From an uncultured Dokdonia sp. (GTDB lineage Bacteria > Bacteroidota > Bacteroidia > Flavobacteriales > Flavobacteriaceae): DNA of 49,109 nucleotides. The notes beneath the pieces were generated by a model that worked only from the letters and a program-made list of their open reading frames with translations, had not been told where the DNA came from and made no database searches. Shown here in pieces: positions 1 through 7,716 of this stretch. Location of the stretch: assembly GCF_947492535.1 (NCBI RefSeq), contig NZ_CANLNH010000024.1, positions 1 through 49,109 of the forward strand. Reading direction: 5' to 3'. The number at the start of each line of letters is the position of its first letter. Positions within the stretch are counted from its first letter, which is position 1. Made by a program: the position numbers and the translations under genes.

Positions 1-30
1 GCAACATCGTACGCACTTTATGAAAACCAT
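1..30 (-). repeat. Partial duplicate of the 3' part of the phosphoesterase gene
   Basis: The first 30 bases match positions 214-243, inside the phosphoesterase gene, at 29 of 30 positions. Read on the minus strand they give GFHKVRTML, as the gene does. The similarity stops at base 30; downstream the reading runs into unrelated sequence. This looks like a remnant of a duplicated gene end, cut by the window edge. Confidence 0.6.
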
Positions 31-51
31 CTAAAAAAGGAGAAACGCAAA

Positions 52-95
52 GTTTTCTAAAATTTGTGCTACGCAGTCTACAAATTTTTGAAAAC
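52..95. terminator. Long imperfect hairpin downstream of the phosphoesterase gene
   Basis: Two 16-base arms (52-67 and 80-95) pair with one mismatch around a 12-base loop. The hairpin lies about 60 bases past the stop codon of the minus-strand phosphoesterase gene and may end its transcript. There is no clear T-run, so a repeat remnant is equally possible. Confidence 0.4.
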
Positions 96-154
96 AACCA
101 CCCACTCTTCCAGGTGCTTAATTTCGCTCTTTTAGAACTTATAGCGCTAACAAA

Positions 155-646
155 TCATCGATCCATCTGAATCACTTCTAGATTATCAATCTTTCCTGCA
201 TCTATAGTAAATCGCAACATCGTACGTACTTTATGAAAACCATGCTTCCCTATCGCACCTGGGTTCATGTGAAGTAATCCTAATTTTTTATCTGGCATTA
301 CTTTCAAAATATGGCTATGTCCGCAAATAAATAATTTAGGAGGATTTGCACGAATTTCTTCTCTAATGGCTGGAAAATAACGTCCTGGATATCCGCCTAT
401 ATGCGTAATCCACACATCCACACCTTCACAAACAAATCGATTATTCAACGGAAACTCTTGACGTGCTTCGGTGTCATCTATATTTCCAAAAACAGCACGT
501 AATGGCTTTATTTTTTGAAGCGCATCTGTCACTCGCAAATCTCCAATATCACCCGCATGCCACACCTCATCAGCTTGTTGTGCATGATCGAGTATATGAT
601 CATCTATATAACTATGAGTATCGCTAAGAAGAAGGATTTTTTTCAA
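155..646 (-). CDS. Metallophosphoesterase of the YfcE/MJ0936 family
   Basis: Predicted cytoplasmic metal-dependent phosphodiesterase of 163 residues. The family's metal-binding motifs are all present: DTH (D9, H11), GD (D33), GNID (N55), a His at 82 and GHSH (109-112), followed by MNPGA. The length is normal for the single-domain YfcE type. The start is a TTG; no in-frame ATG lies near it and the KKILLLSDTH start fits the family. It diverges from truA, which also starts with TTG. Family members hydrolyse model phosphodiesters, but the natural substrate is generally unknown. Residues near its end are duplicated at the window edge. Confidence 0.9.
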   Translation of the reverse strand: MKKILLLSDTHSYIDDHILDHAQQADEVWHAGDIGDLRVTDALQKIKPLRAVFGNIDDTEARQEFPLNNRFVCEGVDVWITHIGGYPGRYFPAIREEIRANPPKLFICGHSHILKVMPDKKLGLLHMNPGAIGKHGFHKVRTMLRFTIDAGKIDNLEVIQMDR

Positions 647-730
647 AATATATAGTATTTTTTTTCAAAGCATCGTTTATACATAATGTACTCATTATAC
701 TATAAACAACAACCTTATAGATTGCGTTTT

Positions 731-754
731 TATACGCTTTCGCGAAAGCGTATA
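731..754. repeat. Dispersed palindrome, copy 1 (longest perfect copy)
   Basis: A perfect 24-base palindrome built on CGCTTTCGCGAAAGCG (735-750). It lies in the divergent phosphoesterase/truA intergenic region, and its last TATA is also the start of the TATATTTG box upstream of truA. Confidence 0.95.
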
Positions 755-758
755 TTTG
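751..758 (+). promoter_or_regulatory. Probable -7 promoter box of truA
   Basis: TATATTTG fits the Bacteroidota -7 consensus TAnnTTTG exactly and sits 17 bases before the TTG start of truA. No good -33 TTTG lies at the usual spacing; that stretch is occupied by the palindrome, which shares its final TATA with this box. Confidence 0.5.
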
Positions 759-775
759 CTCAAAAATAATACACT

Positions 776-1549
776 TTGCGGTATTTTATACAACTATCTT
801 ATAACGGAACTCCATATCATGGCTGGCAACGTCAACCAAATGCTGTAACCGTGCAACAGACTATTGAAGAAGCACTTTCTACACTGTTACGCATGCCTAC
901 AACTATTATGGGCGCTGGACGGACAGATACTGGTGTACATGCACGTATGATGTATGCACATGTGAATATTGAAAATGAAGATGGTGTTGATATCGCTTTC
1001 GCGAAAGCGGACTTAACAAAACTCACCTACAAACTCAATAGTTTCTTACCACCTAGCATTGCGATTACACAAATCATTCCTGTAACACCAGAGGCACATG
1101 CCCGCTTTGATGCTACACATAGATCGTATATTTATAGAATAAGCCCCACTAAAAATCCGTTTACACAAGAACGTGCATTTTACTATAAAATTCCTTTGGA
1201 TATACAACGAATGCAAGAAGCATCAAATATTTTATTAAGGTATTCAGATTTTGAATGTTTCAGCAGGTCAAATACAGATGTCAACACGTATCTTTGTGAT
1301 ATCAAAGAAGCATCCTGGTCTCAAGTAGATGATGAGTACCATTTTAAAATCACAGCAGATCGTTTTTTACGTAATATGGTACGCGCGGTCGTAGGTACAT
1401 TAATCGAAATTGGGCAAGGTAAAAAATCTGTTTCATGGATGCATGAAGTGATTAAAGGAAAAAATAGAAGTCTCGCAGGAGCGTCTGCTCCAGCACATGG
1501 ATTATACCTAACTGATATTGGATATCCAAAACATATATTTATAAACTAA
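776..1549 (+). CDS. truA: tRNA pseudouridine(38-40) synthase TruA
   Basis: Converts uridines 38-40 of the anticodon arm of many tRNAs to pseudouridine. At 257 residues it has the normal length. The catalytic aspartate is D51 in the signature GAGRTDTGVHA; the N-terminal start (RYFIQLSYNGTPYHGWQRQP) and the FLRNMVR motif near the C terminus also fit. The start is TTG at 776, chosen because homologues start at this MRYF and no ATG is available. A copy of the dispersed palindrome (994-1009) is read in frame as AFAKA (residues 74-78), in a place where the E. coli enzyme has no obvious counterpart. The stop codon abuts the ATG of the next gene, so the two are probably cotranscribed. Confidence 0.95.
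   Translation: MRYFIQLSYNGTPYHGWQRQPNAVTVQQTIEEALSTLLRMPTTIMGAGRTDTGVHARMMYAHVNIENEDGVDIAFAKADLTKLTYKLNSFLPPSIAITQIIPVTPEAHARFDATHRSYIYRISPTKNPFTQERAFYYKIPLDIQRMQEASNILLRYSDFECFSRSNTDVNTYLCDIKEASWSQVDDEYHFKITADRFLRNMVRAVVGTLIEIGQGKKSVSWMHEVIKGKNRSLAGASAPAHGLYLTDIGYPKHIFIN
994..1009. repeat. Dispersed palindrome, copy 2, inside truA
   Basis: A perfect 16-base CGCTTTCGCGAAAGCG, read in the truA frame as AFAKA. Confidence 0.95.
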
Positions 1550-3316
1550 ATGGCAACAACCAAAGGAAAAGCATTTGATACAAAACTATTTAAAAGGCTA
1601 TTGCAATTTGCAAAACCTTATAAATCGCAATTGTATTTAGCGGGTATTGGTGCTATCTTATTATCTGTATTTGCAGCATTACGTCCTAATTTCATGGAAA
1701 AAGCCATTGATATAGGAATTAGCAATAAAGAGCCTGACAGCTTACTTTATTATATTATTTTAATGGGTATTGTTCTCTTGGGACAAGTTATTTTTAGACT
1801 TTTATTTATTTATTATTCTAACTGGATAGGACAACAAGTAATACGTGATATACGTGTAAAACTGTTTAAGCATATGCTACAGTTTAAAATGCAATATTAT
1901 GACACTTCTGCTGTGGGAAGATTGGTTACTAGAGCTGTAGGCGATATAGAAACGATTGCCAGTATTTTTAGTCAAGGATTATTTATGATCATTGCAGATT
2001 TACTTACAATGGGAGTAGTATTAGGCTTTATGTTTTGGAAAAGCTGGCAACTCACACTTATCGTACTTGCAATTTTTCCTATTATATTATATGCAACACG
2101 CGTATTTCAACGTGCAATGAAAATAGCTTTTGAAGAAGTTCGCACACAAGTATCCAATCTAAATACATTTGTACAAGAGCGTGTTACGGGTATGAAAATT
2201 GTACAAATCTTTAATCGTGAAGCGATAGAACACAAAAAATTTGGAGCTATTAATAAAAAGCACATGGATGCTTGGAATAAAACAGTATGGTATAATTCTA
2301 TCTTTTTTCCCATTGCAGAGATGTGTACCTCTATTACAATTGGACTTATTGTATGGTACGGAGGAATGCATATCGCCGAATCTGAAGCTATTACACTAGG
2401 GGTGATCACTGCATTTATAAGTTATATCCAAATGCTGTTTACACCATTACGTCAAATAGCTGATAAGTTTAACACCTTACAAATGGGAATGGTAGCCGCA
2501 GATCGTGTATTTGGCATTTTAGATACTGAGTCTCGAATTAAAGATATAGGAACGAAAGAACTCACTACAGTAAGAGGAGAAATCACTTTTGAAAATGTAC
2601 ACTTTAGTTATGTGCCAGATGAAGAGGTTTTAAAAGGAGTTACTTTTACTGCAAAGCCTGGACAAACGATTGCAATTGTAGGTTCTACGGGAGCTGGGAA
2701 ATCAACCATCATTAATTTGTTGAGTCGTTTTTATGAGATTGATAGTGGTCGTATTGCTATAGATGGAACTTCTATAGCCGATATCAAATTACAGCAACTA
2801 CGTAAAGAAATTGCCGTTGTACTTCAAGATGTATTCTTATTTGCAGATTCTATACTTAATAATATTACACTTAATGATCCTGCAATTTCTGAAGAAACGG
2901 TGATTACTTCTGCAAAAGAAATTGGTGTTCATAAGTTTATTTCTAGTCTTCCAGACGGGTATCATTATAATGTAAAAGAACGAGGCGCTATGCTCTCTAG
3001 TGGACAACGACAGCTGATTGCATTTTTACGTGCGTATGTGAGTAATCCTTCTATTTTGATTTTAGATGAAGCCACCTCATCTGTAGATTCATATAGCGAA
3101 CAACTTATTCAGAAAGCGATAGGTAAAATCACAAAAGGACGTACATCTATCGTAATTGCACACCGCCTTGCGACCATCAAAAAAGCAGATCTAATTATGG
3201 TCATGGATAATGGAAGAGTAGTCGAAAAAGGAACTCATAAAGAACTTCTTAAAAATAAAGGCGGACATTATTTAGCGCTTTATGAAGCTCAGTTTACTGA
3301 AGTAGAAACGGTATAA
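1550..3316 (+). CDS. ABC transporter, fused permease and ATPase (MsbA/LmrA type)
   Basis: Half-transporter of 588 residues, expected to work as a homodimer in the inner membrane and to export a lipid-like or hydrophobic substrate. The N-terminal half holds six predicted membrane helices (about residues 20-310). The C-terminal half is the nucleotide-binding domain: Walker A GSTGAGKS (378-385), signature LSSGQ (482-486), Walker B ILILDEA near 505 and H-loop IAHR near 535. It starts directly after the truA stop. Flavobacterial genomes carry several such genes and the substrate cannot be read from sequence; lipid A core flippase activity is only one possibility. Confidence 0.9.
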   Translation: MATTKGKAFDTKLFKRLLQFAKPYKSQLYLAGIGAILLSVFAALRPNFMEKAIDIGISNKEPDSLLYYIILMGIVLLGQVIFRLLFIYYSNWIGQQVIRDIRVKLFKHMLQFKMQYYDTSAVGRLVTRAVGDIETIASIFSQGLFMIIADLLTMGVVLGFMFWKSWQLTLIVLAIFPIILYATRVFQRAMKIAFEEVRTQVSNLNTFVQERVTGMKIVQIFNREAIEHKKFGAINKKHMDAWNKTVWYNSIFFPIAEMCTSITIGLIVWYGGMHIAESEAITLGVITAFISYIQMLFTPLRQIADKFNTLQMGMVAADRVFGILDTESRIKDIGTKELTTVRGEITFENVHFSYVPDEEVLKGVTFTAKPGQTIAIVGSTGAGKSTIINLLSRFYEIDSGRIAIDGTSIADIKLQQLRKEIAVVLQDVFLFADSILNNITLNDPAISEETVITSAKEIGVHKFISSLPDGYHYNVKERGAMLSSGQRQLIAFLRAYVSNPSILILDEATSSVDSYSEQLIQKAIGKITKGRTSIVIAHRLATIKKADLIMVMDNGRVVEKGTHKELLKNKGGHYLALYEAQFTEVETV

Positions 3317-3322
3317 AGAATA

Positions 3323-4420
3323 TTATAATTCACGATATGTCACCAACGTCATCTCTTCAGATTTCCCTCGCAATTGTACACTGCCTATCGTTTCTTTAGT
3401 AAGACCTTCTGGTAATTGATATAAAACATCTGCAAAATCACTAGAAACCAAAATATCTACATTGTTTTCATTACATCTCGCTTGAATACGAGCTGTTGTA
3501 TTAAGAACATCTCCAGAAAAAGCAATATCACGTTTAATCCTTCCAAGCTCTCCTACCATAACGGCTCCATAATGAAGTCCTATTTTAAATATTGGTAAAT
3601 ATCCATATGCCTTAGTATAATAAGCTTCTCGTTTTGTAATTGCATCTCGCATTTTATAATAACACCGTAATGCATTTCCCCTTTTAAGTCCATTCTTCAT
3701 TTTCCAAGTAACCACAACTTCATCGCCTACATATTGGTATACTTCCCCTTGTGTTTGTTGAATGGGAGAAGCTATATCATTAAAAAAATCTTTTAAAAAA
3801 TGAAAATATTTTTCCTCGCCTAATACCTCAGCAATTCCTGTTGCGTTACGTATATCTGCAAACATGAAAATACGGCGTTCTCTTTTGGGACTAAAATATT
3901 TCCCCTTAAGATAATCAGGAAACACACCCGGACCATACTTATCATTAACCATAAAAATAATTACGGTACTTAATACAATAAATAACCAAATAATAAGATT
4001 TTTTATAAAAAGCCAACTTTGAAAAAATAGCTTTACTTCAGTGATCACTTTTTTACTATGAAATGGTTCTCCTGTATAATCACTATAGTAAAAAACACTT
4101 CCTATTAAACTAATAAGAAGCGCTACTACAATGTATGTAAGTGCTATTACAATAAGTGCTTTACCAAACGCATACTTTCGAAGACTACGCTCCATAAAGT
4201 TAAGCGTAACGGTACCACCAATAAGACCGGCGATTATAGATACTAAAAGACTCGCTCGAAAAGAGATTGTAAAATCATATTCTGAAGTCAACGCATTATT
4301 TTCTACTAATGTCAAATACTCATATAGAAACAACGAATTAAAAATAAGCACCCAAGCAAAAAGCACCCAAAAAGCTCGTTTTGCATAATACCAGATTTCT
4401 TCTTTAGAAAATTTGCGCAT
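3323..4420 (-). CDS. Membrane-anchored class III adenylate/guanylate cyclase
   Basis: Four predicted membrane helices (about residues 6-36, 53-77, 87-111, 136-158) precede a class III cyclase domain. Both metal-binding aspartates are present (D189 in FADIRN, D233 in GDE), as are the transition-state residues (N307, R311 in LNTTARI) and the aspartate of the purine-specificity pair (D298). The specificity lysine, usually K in KYIGD, is Q229 (QYVGD), so whether the product is cAMP or cGMP is uncertain. I use the ATG at 4420. A GTG at 4447 would extend the protein by RFRES-containing sequence that is simply the dispersed palindrome. It is the last gene of the cdaA/DUF3667 group; the upstream stop is 30 bases away. 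Confidence 0.88.
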   Translation of the reverse strand: MRKFSKEEIWYYAKRAFWVLFAWVLIFNSLFLYEYLTLVENNALTSEYDFTISFRASLLVSIIAGLIGGTVTLNFMERSLRKYAFGKALIVIALTYIVVALLISLIGSVFYYSDYTGEPFHSKKVITEVKLFFQSWLFIKNLIIWLFIVLSTVIIFMVNDKYGPGVFPDYLKGKYFSPKRERRIFMFADIRNATGIAEVLGEEKYFHFLKDFFNDIASPIQQTQGEVYQYVGDEVVVTWKMKNGLKRGNALRCYYKMRDAITKREAYYTKAYGYLPIFKIGLHYGAVMVGELGRIKRDIAFSGDVLNTTARIQARCNENNVDILVSSDFADVLYQLPEGLTKETIGSVQLRGKSEEMTLVTYREL

Positions 4421-4429
4421 ATTTTTATT

Positions 4430-4443
4430 GCTTTCGCGAAAGC
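4430..4443. repeat. Dispersed palindrome, copy 3
   Basis: A perfect 14-base GCTTTCGCGAAAGC, with one extra G on the right, between the second DUF3667 gene and the class III cyclase gene. Confidence 0.9.
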
Positions 4444-4449
4444 GCACCC

Positions 4450-5412
4450 TTACTGAATACTATCTTTAATAAGTTCTACAGTGTGTTTAAGGGTATCTCC
4501 GTTTATAGAGTCTCTTAGAGCCTTTGCTGCTTTTTGTGCTTCAGCTTGTTTTTGTATTAATTTATAAAACTCTGTATCGTTTAATGCTCCTGTTTTGGCC
4601 ATAAAATAACCTGTAACTGCTGTGATAACAAAAAATAGCAGTAATAAGACAAAACTCAACAAGAAGAAAAGCCCTGTTTTCAGTACCAAATTCCCTGAGT
4701 CTAATTTAAATAATCGTTTCAACACATAGCCCATATAAGCAATCGTAATAAATGGCGTAATCATTCCATATAGCTGAGATGCTGTTTGATTCCATATAAA
4801 TAATAACCCTAGTACTGTGGTTATTAAAGCAATATGCGAATAACCATATAAGTAAATAACAAAATGTTCTACCAGATTGTATTTTTTATAATTCCAAAAA
4901 ACTACTTTAGAGAGTAATGCTAATACCGGAATAATCGCAAAATAGATCACTGATTGATTTTCCATGACTGTTGTAAGCCATTTAGAAGCAAAAGATTTTT
5001 GAATCTCTGCTGCGTCACCACTATAAAAGCTGGTTTGTGCTTGTATCATATCATCCATAAACCAATGCTTTATAATAAAAGCATATATCCCCGCTACCGT
5101 AAGTGCTACTGCAAAATAACTAAAGGCTGGGAGGTATTTTTTACGCATTCCCCTCATGTAGCCATCGATAACATCTTCTGGTTTTTTAAAAAGGGCAAAA
5201 AAAGTTTTTAAAAATGCGTTTTCTATATTCAAAAAACGATCTACAAAGTCTTCAAAGAGATTACGCCACGTAATTCTATTGTACATACGTTTCCCTCCAC
5301 AATTAGAACAGAAACGTTGATCTAAGGCAAGGGGTTGTTCACAATTAATGCATGTATTACTTACTTCAAGAAGTTCTTGTTTACGTTTGGATACTTTACC
5401 CATAGGGATCAT
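4450..5412 (-). CDS. DUF3667 family membrane protein, copy 2
   Basis: A zinc ribbon at the N terminus (C21, C24, C35, C38, spacing CxxC-x10-CxxC) is followed by the DUF3667 core (MYNRITWRNLFEDFVD, FLNIENAF, a KPEDVIDGYMRGMRKKY stretch) and about five hydrophobic segments. The function of the family is not known; Bacteroidota carry many copies. The ATG at 5412 is preferred over an upstream TTG at 5433. It is a clear tandem paralogue of the next gene upstream, and both end in an Ala/Lys-rich cytoplasmic-looking tail. It lies in a probable operon between cdaA and the class III cyclase. Confidence 0.85.
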   Translation of the reverse strand: MIPMGKVSKRKQELLEVSNTCINCEQPLALDQRFCSNCGGKRMYNRITWRNLFEDFVDRFLNIENAFLKTFFALFKKPEDVIDGYMRGMRKKYLPAFSYFAVALTVAGIYAFIIKHWFMDDMIQAQTSFYSGDAAEIQKSFASKWLTTVMENQSVIYFAIIPVLALLSKVVFWNYKKYNLVEHFVIYLYGYSHIALITTVLGLLFIWNQTASQLYGMITPFITIAYMGYVLKRLFKLDSGNLVLKTGLFFLLSFVLLLLFFVITAVTGYFMAKTGALNDTEFYKLIQKQAEAQKAAKALRDSINGDTLKHTVELIKDSIQ

Positions 5413-5448
5413 TTGGTCTGTTAGCAATGACAAGTTACTATAATGTTA

Positions 5449-6465
5449 CTAGCTTCCCAAAAGTAACACTGTATCCTTTACGTTTTTTGGCACTTGTTTG
5501 ATACTATCTATTTTAAGACTATCTATAATTGCCTTTCTTGCTTCTTTTGCTGCTTTTTGAGCTTCCTTCATTTGATCTATTTTTTCTATAAACGTATCAA
5601 AAACACCTAATTCATATAAAAACCAACCACTTATACCAAAAAAGAGTATACTAATGACCAGACCAACAGCAAAAAACAATAAGGTCTTTAAAATTATTTT
5701 TTCAATCGTTAAATTAAAAAGACGCATCAATACATAGGCGGTATAAATGATATATAAAAACGTTACTAAAGAACTAATCATTACTTGTATAAAGCTCGAC
5801 CACATAAAAAGGATTGATATGACAGAAGTAATAATTTGTGTGTGTGAGTATACGTATAAGTAAATCACCACATGTTCTATAAAATTGTATTTTTTATAAT
5901 TCCAGAATACCATTATTGAAATCAATGCATATAGAGGAATATTAATAAATGTAAGAATAGATTGATATTCAAATACCCAATTTACGATCTCCATAGTAGG
6001 GCCTATAGAGTTAACTACAGCTTCTCCATTGCCTTCCTTTGCAGCAGCTTCAAACATAGCTTCATTTAGAAACCATTTTCGTAAAACAAAGGTGTACAAT
6101 CCTGTAATGGTAAGAGAAATTGCAAAATAACTAAAGGCAGATAAGTAGCGCTTACGCATTCCATCTATATATCCTCCTATAACATCCTCGGGCTTTCTAA
6201 AAAGTGCAAAAAAAGTTCTAAGAAAATTATTTTCAATATTTAAAAATCGATCTACAAAATCTTCGGTAAGATTACTCCAATTTAGTCTATTGTACATTCG
6301 CTTTGCTCCACAACTTGGACAATAAGCTTGATCTAAGTTTAATAACGTATCACAGTTTTTACATCTATCGGAAATGAGACGAAGCTGTTCTCGCTTCTTT
6401 TCCTTTCCTTCTTTAGGCAGTATTATCTCTTTTTTTTCTTCTTCTGGGAGTATATCTTCTTCCAT
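5449..6465 (-). CDS. DUF3667 family membrane protein, copy 1
   Basis: 338 residues: a charged N-terminal tail rich in E and K, a zinc ribbon (C35, C38, C49, C52), the DUF3667 core (RFLNIENNFLRTFFALFRKP, GGYIDGMRKRY) and about five hydrophobic segments. Residues such as FVDRFLNIEN, KPEDVI and YKKYN-EH-VIYLY are shared with its tandem neighbour, so the pair arose by duplication. The ATG at 6465 lies 4 bases after the cdaA stop, which argues for one transcript. The molecular role is unknown; a membrane partner or sensor for the nucleotide cyclases on either side is inference from position only. Confidence 0.85.
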   Translation of the reverse strand: MEEDILPEEEKKEIILPKEGKEKKREQLRLISDRCKNCDTLLNLDQAYCPSCGAKRMYNRLNWSNLTEDFVDRFLNIENNFLRTFFALFRKPEDVIGGYIDGMRKRYLSAFSYFAISLTITGLYTFVLRKWFLNEAMFEAAAKEGNGEAVVNSIGPTMEIVNWVFEYQSILTFINIPLYALISIMVFWNYKKYNFIEHVVIYLYVYSHTQIITSVISILFMWSSFIQVMISSLVTFLYIIYTAYVLMRLFNLTIEKIILKTLLFFAVGLVISILFFGISGWFLYELGVFDTFIEKIDQMKEAQKAAKEARKAIIDSLKIDSIKQVPKNVKDTVLLLGS

Positions 6466-6469
6466 AAGA

Positions 6470-7246
6470 TTAACTTAAATCTAATGTAATTAATTCGCGT
6501 AATTCATCTATTGTTTTGTAACGTACAAACTCTCCATTCTTAACATAACTAATTTCTCCAGATTCTTCACTGACAACAAGTGCTAGTGCATCTGTTTTTT
6601 CAGTGATTCCAAATGCAGCTCTATGTCTTAGTCCGAATCGTAAAGGAATATTACGCTCTTGTGTGACTGGTAAAATCACTCTAGTAGCCGTAATTTTATT
6701 ATTTTCTATAATCATAGCTCCATCATGAAGTGTAGAGTTTTTATAAAAAACACTTTCAATAATAGGCCTATTAACTTCAATATCCATAGCATCTCCTGAT
6801 GCTTTTACAAATTCCAAACTTGTTGTTCTTCGTATCACGATGAGTGCGCCTGAGTGTATATTTCCCATATTCACACAAGCATCTAAAATGGCATTGACAT
6901 CTATTTCTAATAATGTATCATTTTTAGAAAATTGGAAATTTTTAAATACGCCTTTTCCTCTAGCTAAGTTTGTACTTCCAATCATCAGTAAAAACTTTCG
7001 TATCTCTTGCTGGAACACAACAATTAAAGCAAACATCCCAACGCCAATAAATTGCCCAAGGATTGTGCTGAGCATTTCCATCTTTAATAGCGCTGTAAGC
7101 TGCCATATGAGATAGATCACGACAATTCCAATAAATATATTTATAGCCACTGTTCCTTTCACTAGTTTATATACATAGTAAAGCAACGTAGCCACTAAAA
7201 CAATATCTATGATATCGAGAATTCTAAAATTTTCAAATATTTCCAA
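6470..7246 (-). CDS. cdaA: Diadenylate cyclase CdaA
   Basis: Makes c-di-AMP from two ATP. Three N-terminal membrane helices are followed by a DAC domain with the catalytic DGA motif (residues 175-177) and RHR (207-209), typical of the CdaA type. No ATG start exists in this frame. I chose the TTG at 7246 (258 residues) over the TTG at 7291, because the longer version would begin inside a good promoter (-33 box at 7289-7292) and 13 bases after the terminator of the upstream gene, and because CdaA proteins begin shortly before the first helix. In other Bacteroidota cdaA often follows folP; here it leads a DUF3667/cyclase group. Confidence 0.92.
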   Translation of the reverse strand: MEIFENFRILDIIDIVLVATLLYYVYKLVKGTVAINIFIGIVVIYLIWQLTALLKMEMLSTILGQFIGVGMFALIVVFQQEIRKFLLMIGSTNLARGKGVFKNFQFSKNDTLLEIDVNAILDACVNMGNIHSGALIVIRRTTSLEFVKASGDAMDIEVNRPIIESVFYKNSTLHDGAMIIENNKITATRVILPVTQERNIPLRFGLRHRAAFGITEKTDALALVVSEESGEISYVKNGEFVRYKTIDELRELITLDLS

Positions 7247-7262
7247 AAAAAATGCTTTGTAG

Positions 7263-7292
7263 TAAAAGTAAAGGAAAAAATGACATTCCAAA
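7263..7292 (-). promoter_or_regulatory. Probable promoter of the cdaA operon
   Basis: On the minus strand TTTG (7289-7292) is followed after 18 bases by TACTTTTA (7263-7270), close to the Bacteroidota pattern TTTG-N19-TAnnTTTG. It lies between the upstream terminator and the TTG start at 7246, leaving a short leader. Confidence 0.55.
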
Positions 7293-7303
7293 ACTTGCTA
7301 CAT

Positions 7304-7334
7304 AAAAAAACCATTTTTAGGAGTCTAAAAACGG
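7304..7334 (-). terminator. Rho-independent terminator of the lanthipeptide precursor gene
   Basis: Arms 7311-7320 and 7325-7334 form a 10-bp stem (one G-U) with a 4-base loop, followed on the minus strand by seven T (7304-7310). It closes the transcript of the small precursor gene and separates it from cdaA. Confidence 0.8.
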
Positions 7335-7391
7335 TTTAATGTATACGGTTATATTATATATCTATTAAAATAAAATTTAATAATAGATATT

Positions 7392-7601
7392 TTAACAATT
7401 AGCACATGTATGCTTAACTGGACCGTCGTACACTGTAGAAATGCACGTATCGGTGAGGCACACCTCATTACTCAAATCTGTTATAAACTCTATCATAGGC
7501 GTAAGCATATGAGATTCAATACCACCATTGATTTGATTTTGTTGCAAACGTGAAATGGTCATTTTATTAAGACTTAAAGACTTTAGATTCTTTTTTTTCA
7601 T
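7392..7601 (-). CDS. Orphan class I lanthipeptide-like precursor peptide
   Basis: 69 residues. The leader KKKNLKSLSLNKMTISRLQQ is the type seen in Bacteroidota class I lanthipeptide precursors (pinensin-like leaders), and it ends in a double glycine (G26-G27). The predicted core (28-69) has four Cys (48, 53, 66, 69) and nine Ser/Thr that could form (methyl)lanthionine rings, with a terminal CANC. The start is an ATG. No LanB, LanC, LanM, radical-SAM enzyme or peptidase/ABC exporter is adjacent or anywhere in the window, so modification would have to come from elsewhere in the genome. It has its own terminator. The family call rests on the leader; the modification is inferred. Confidence 0.75.
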   Translation of the reverse strand: MKKKNLKSLSLNKMTISRLQQNQINGGIESHMLTPMIEFITDLSNEVCLTDTCISTVYDGPVKHTCANC

Positions 7602-7716
7602 TGTAACTTATATTTATATTATTAAATAGGTCTTTCCTATTTTACAACCAATAGTTCCTTATTGATTATTTTTGTTACCCTTAGGTAATAACTTAATAAA
7701 TATAAGAGTGTAACAA

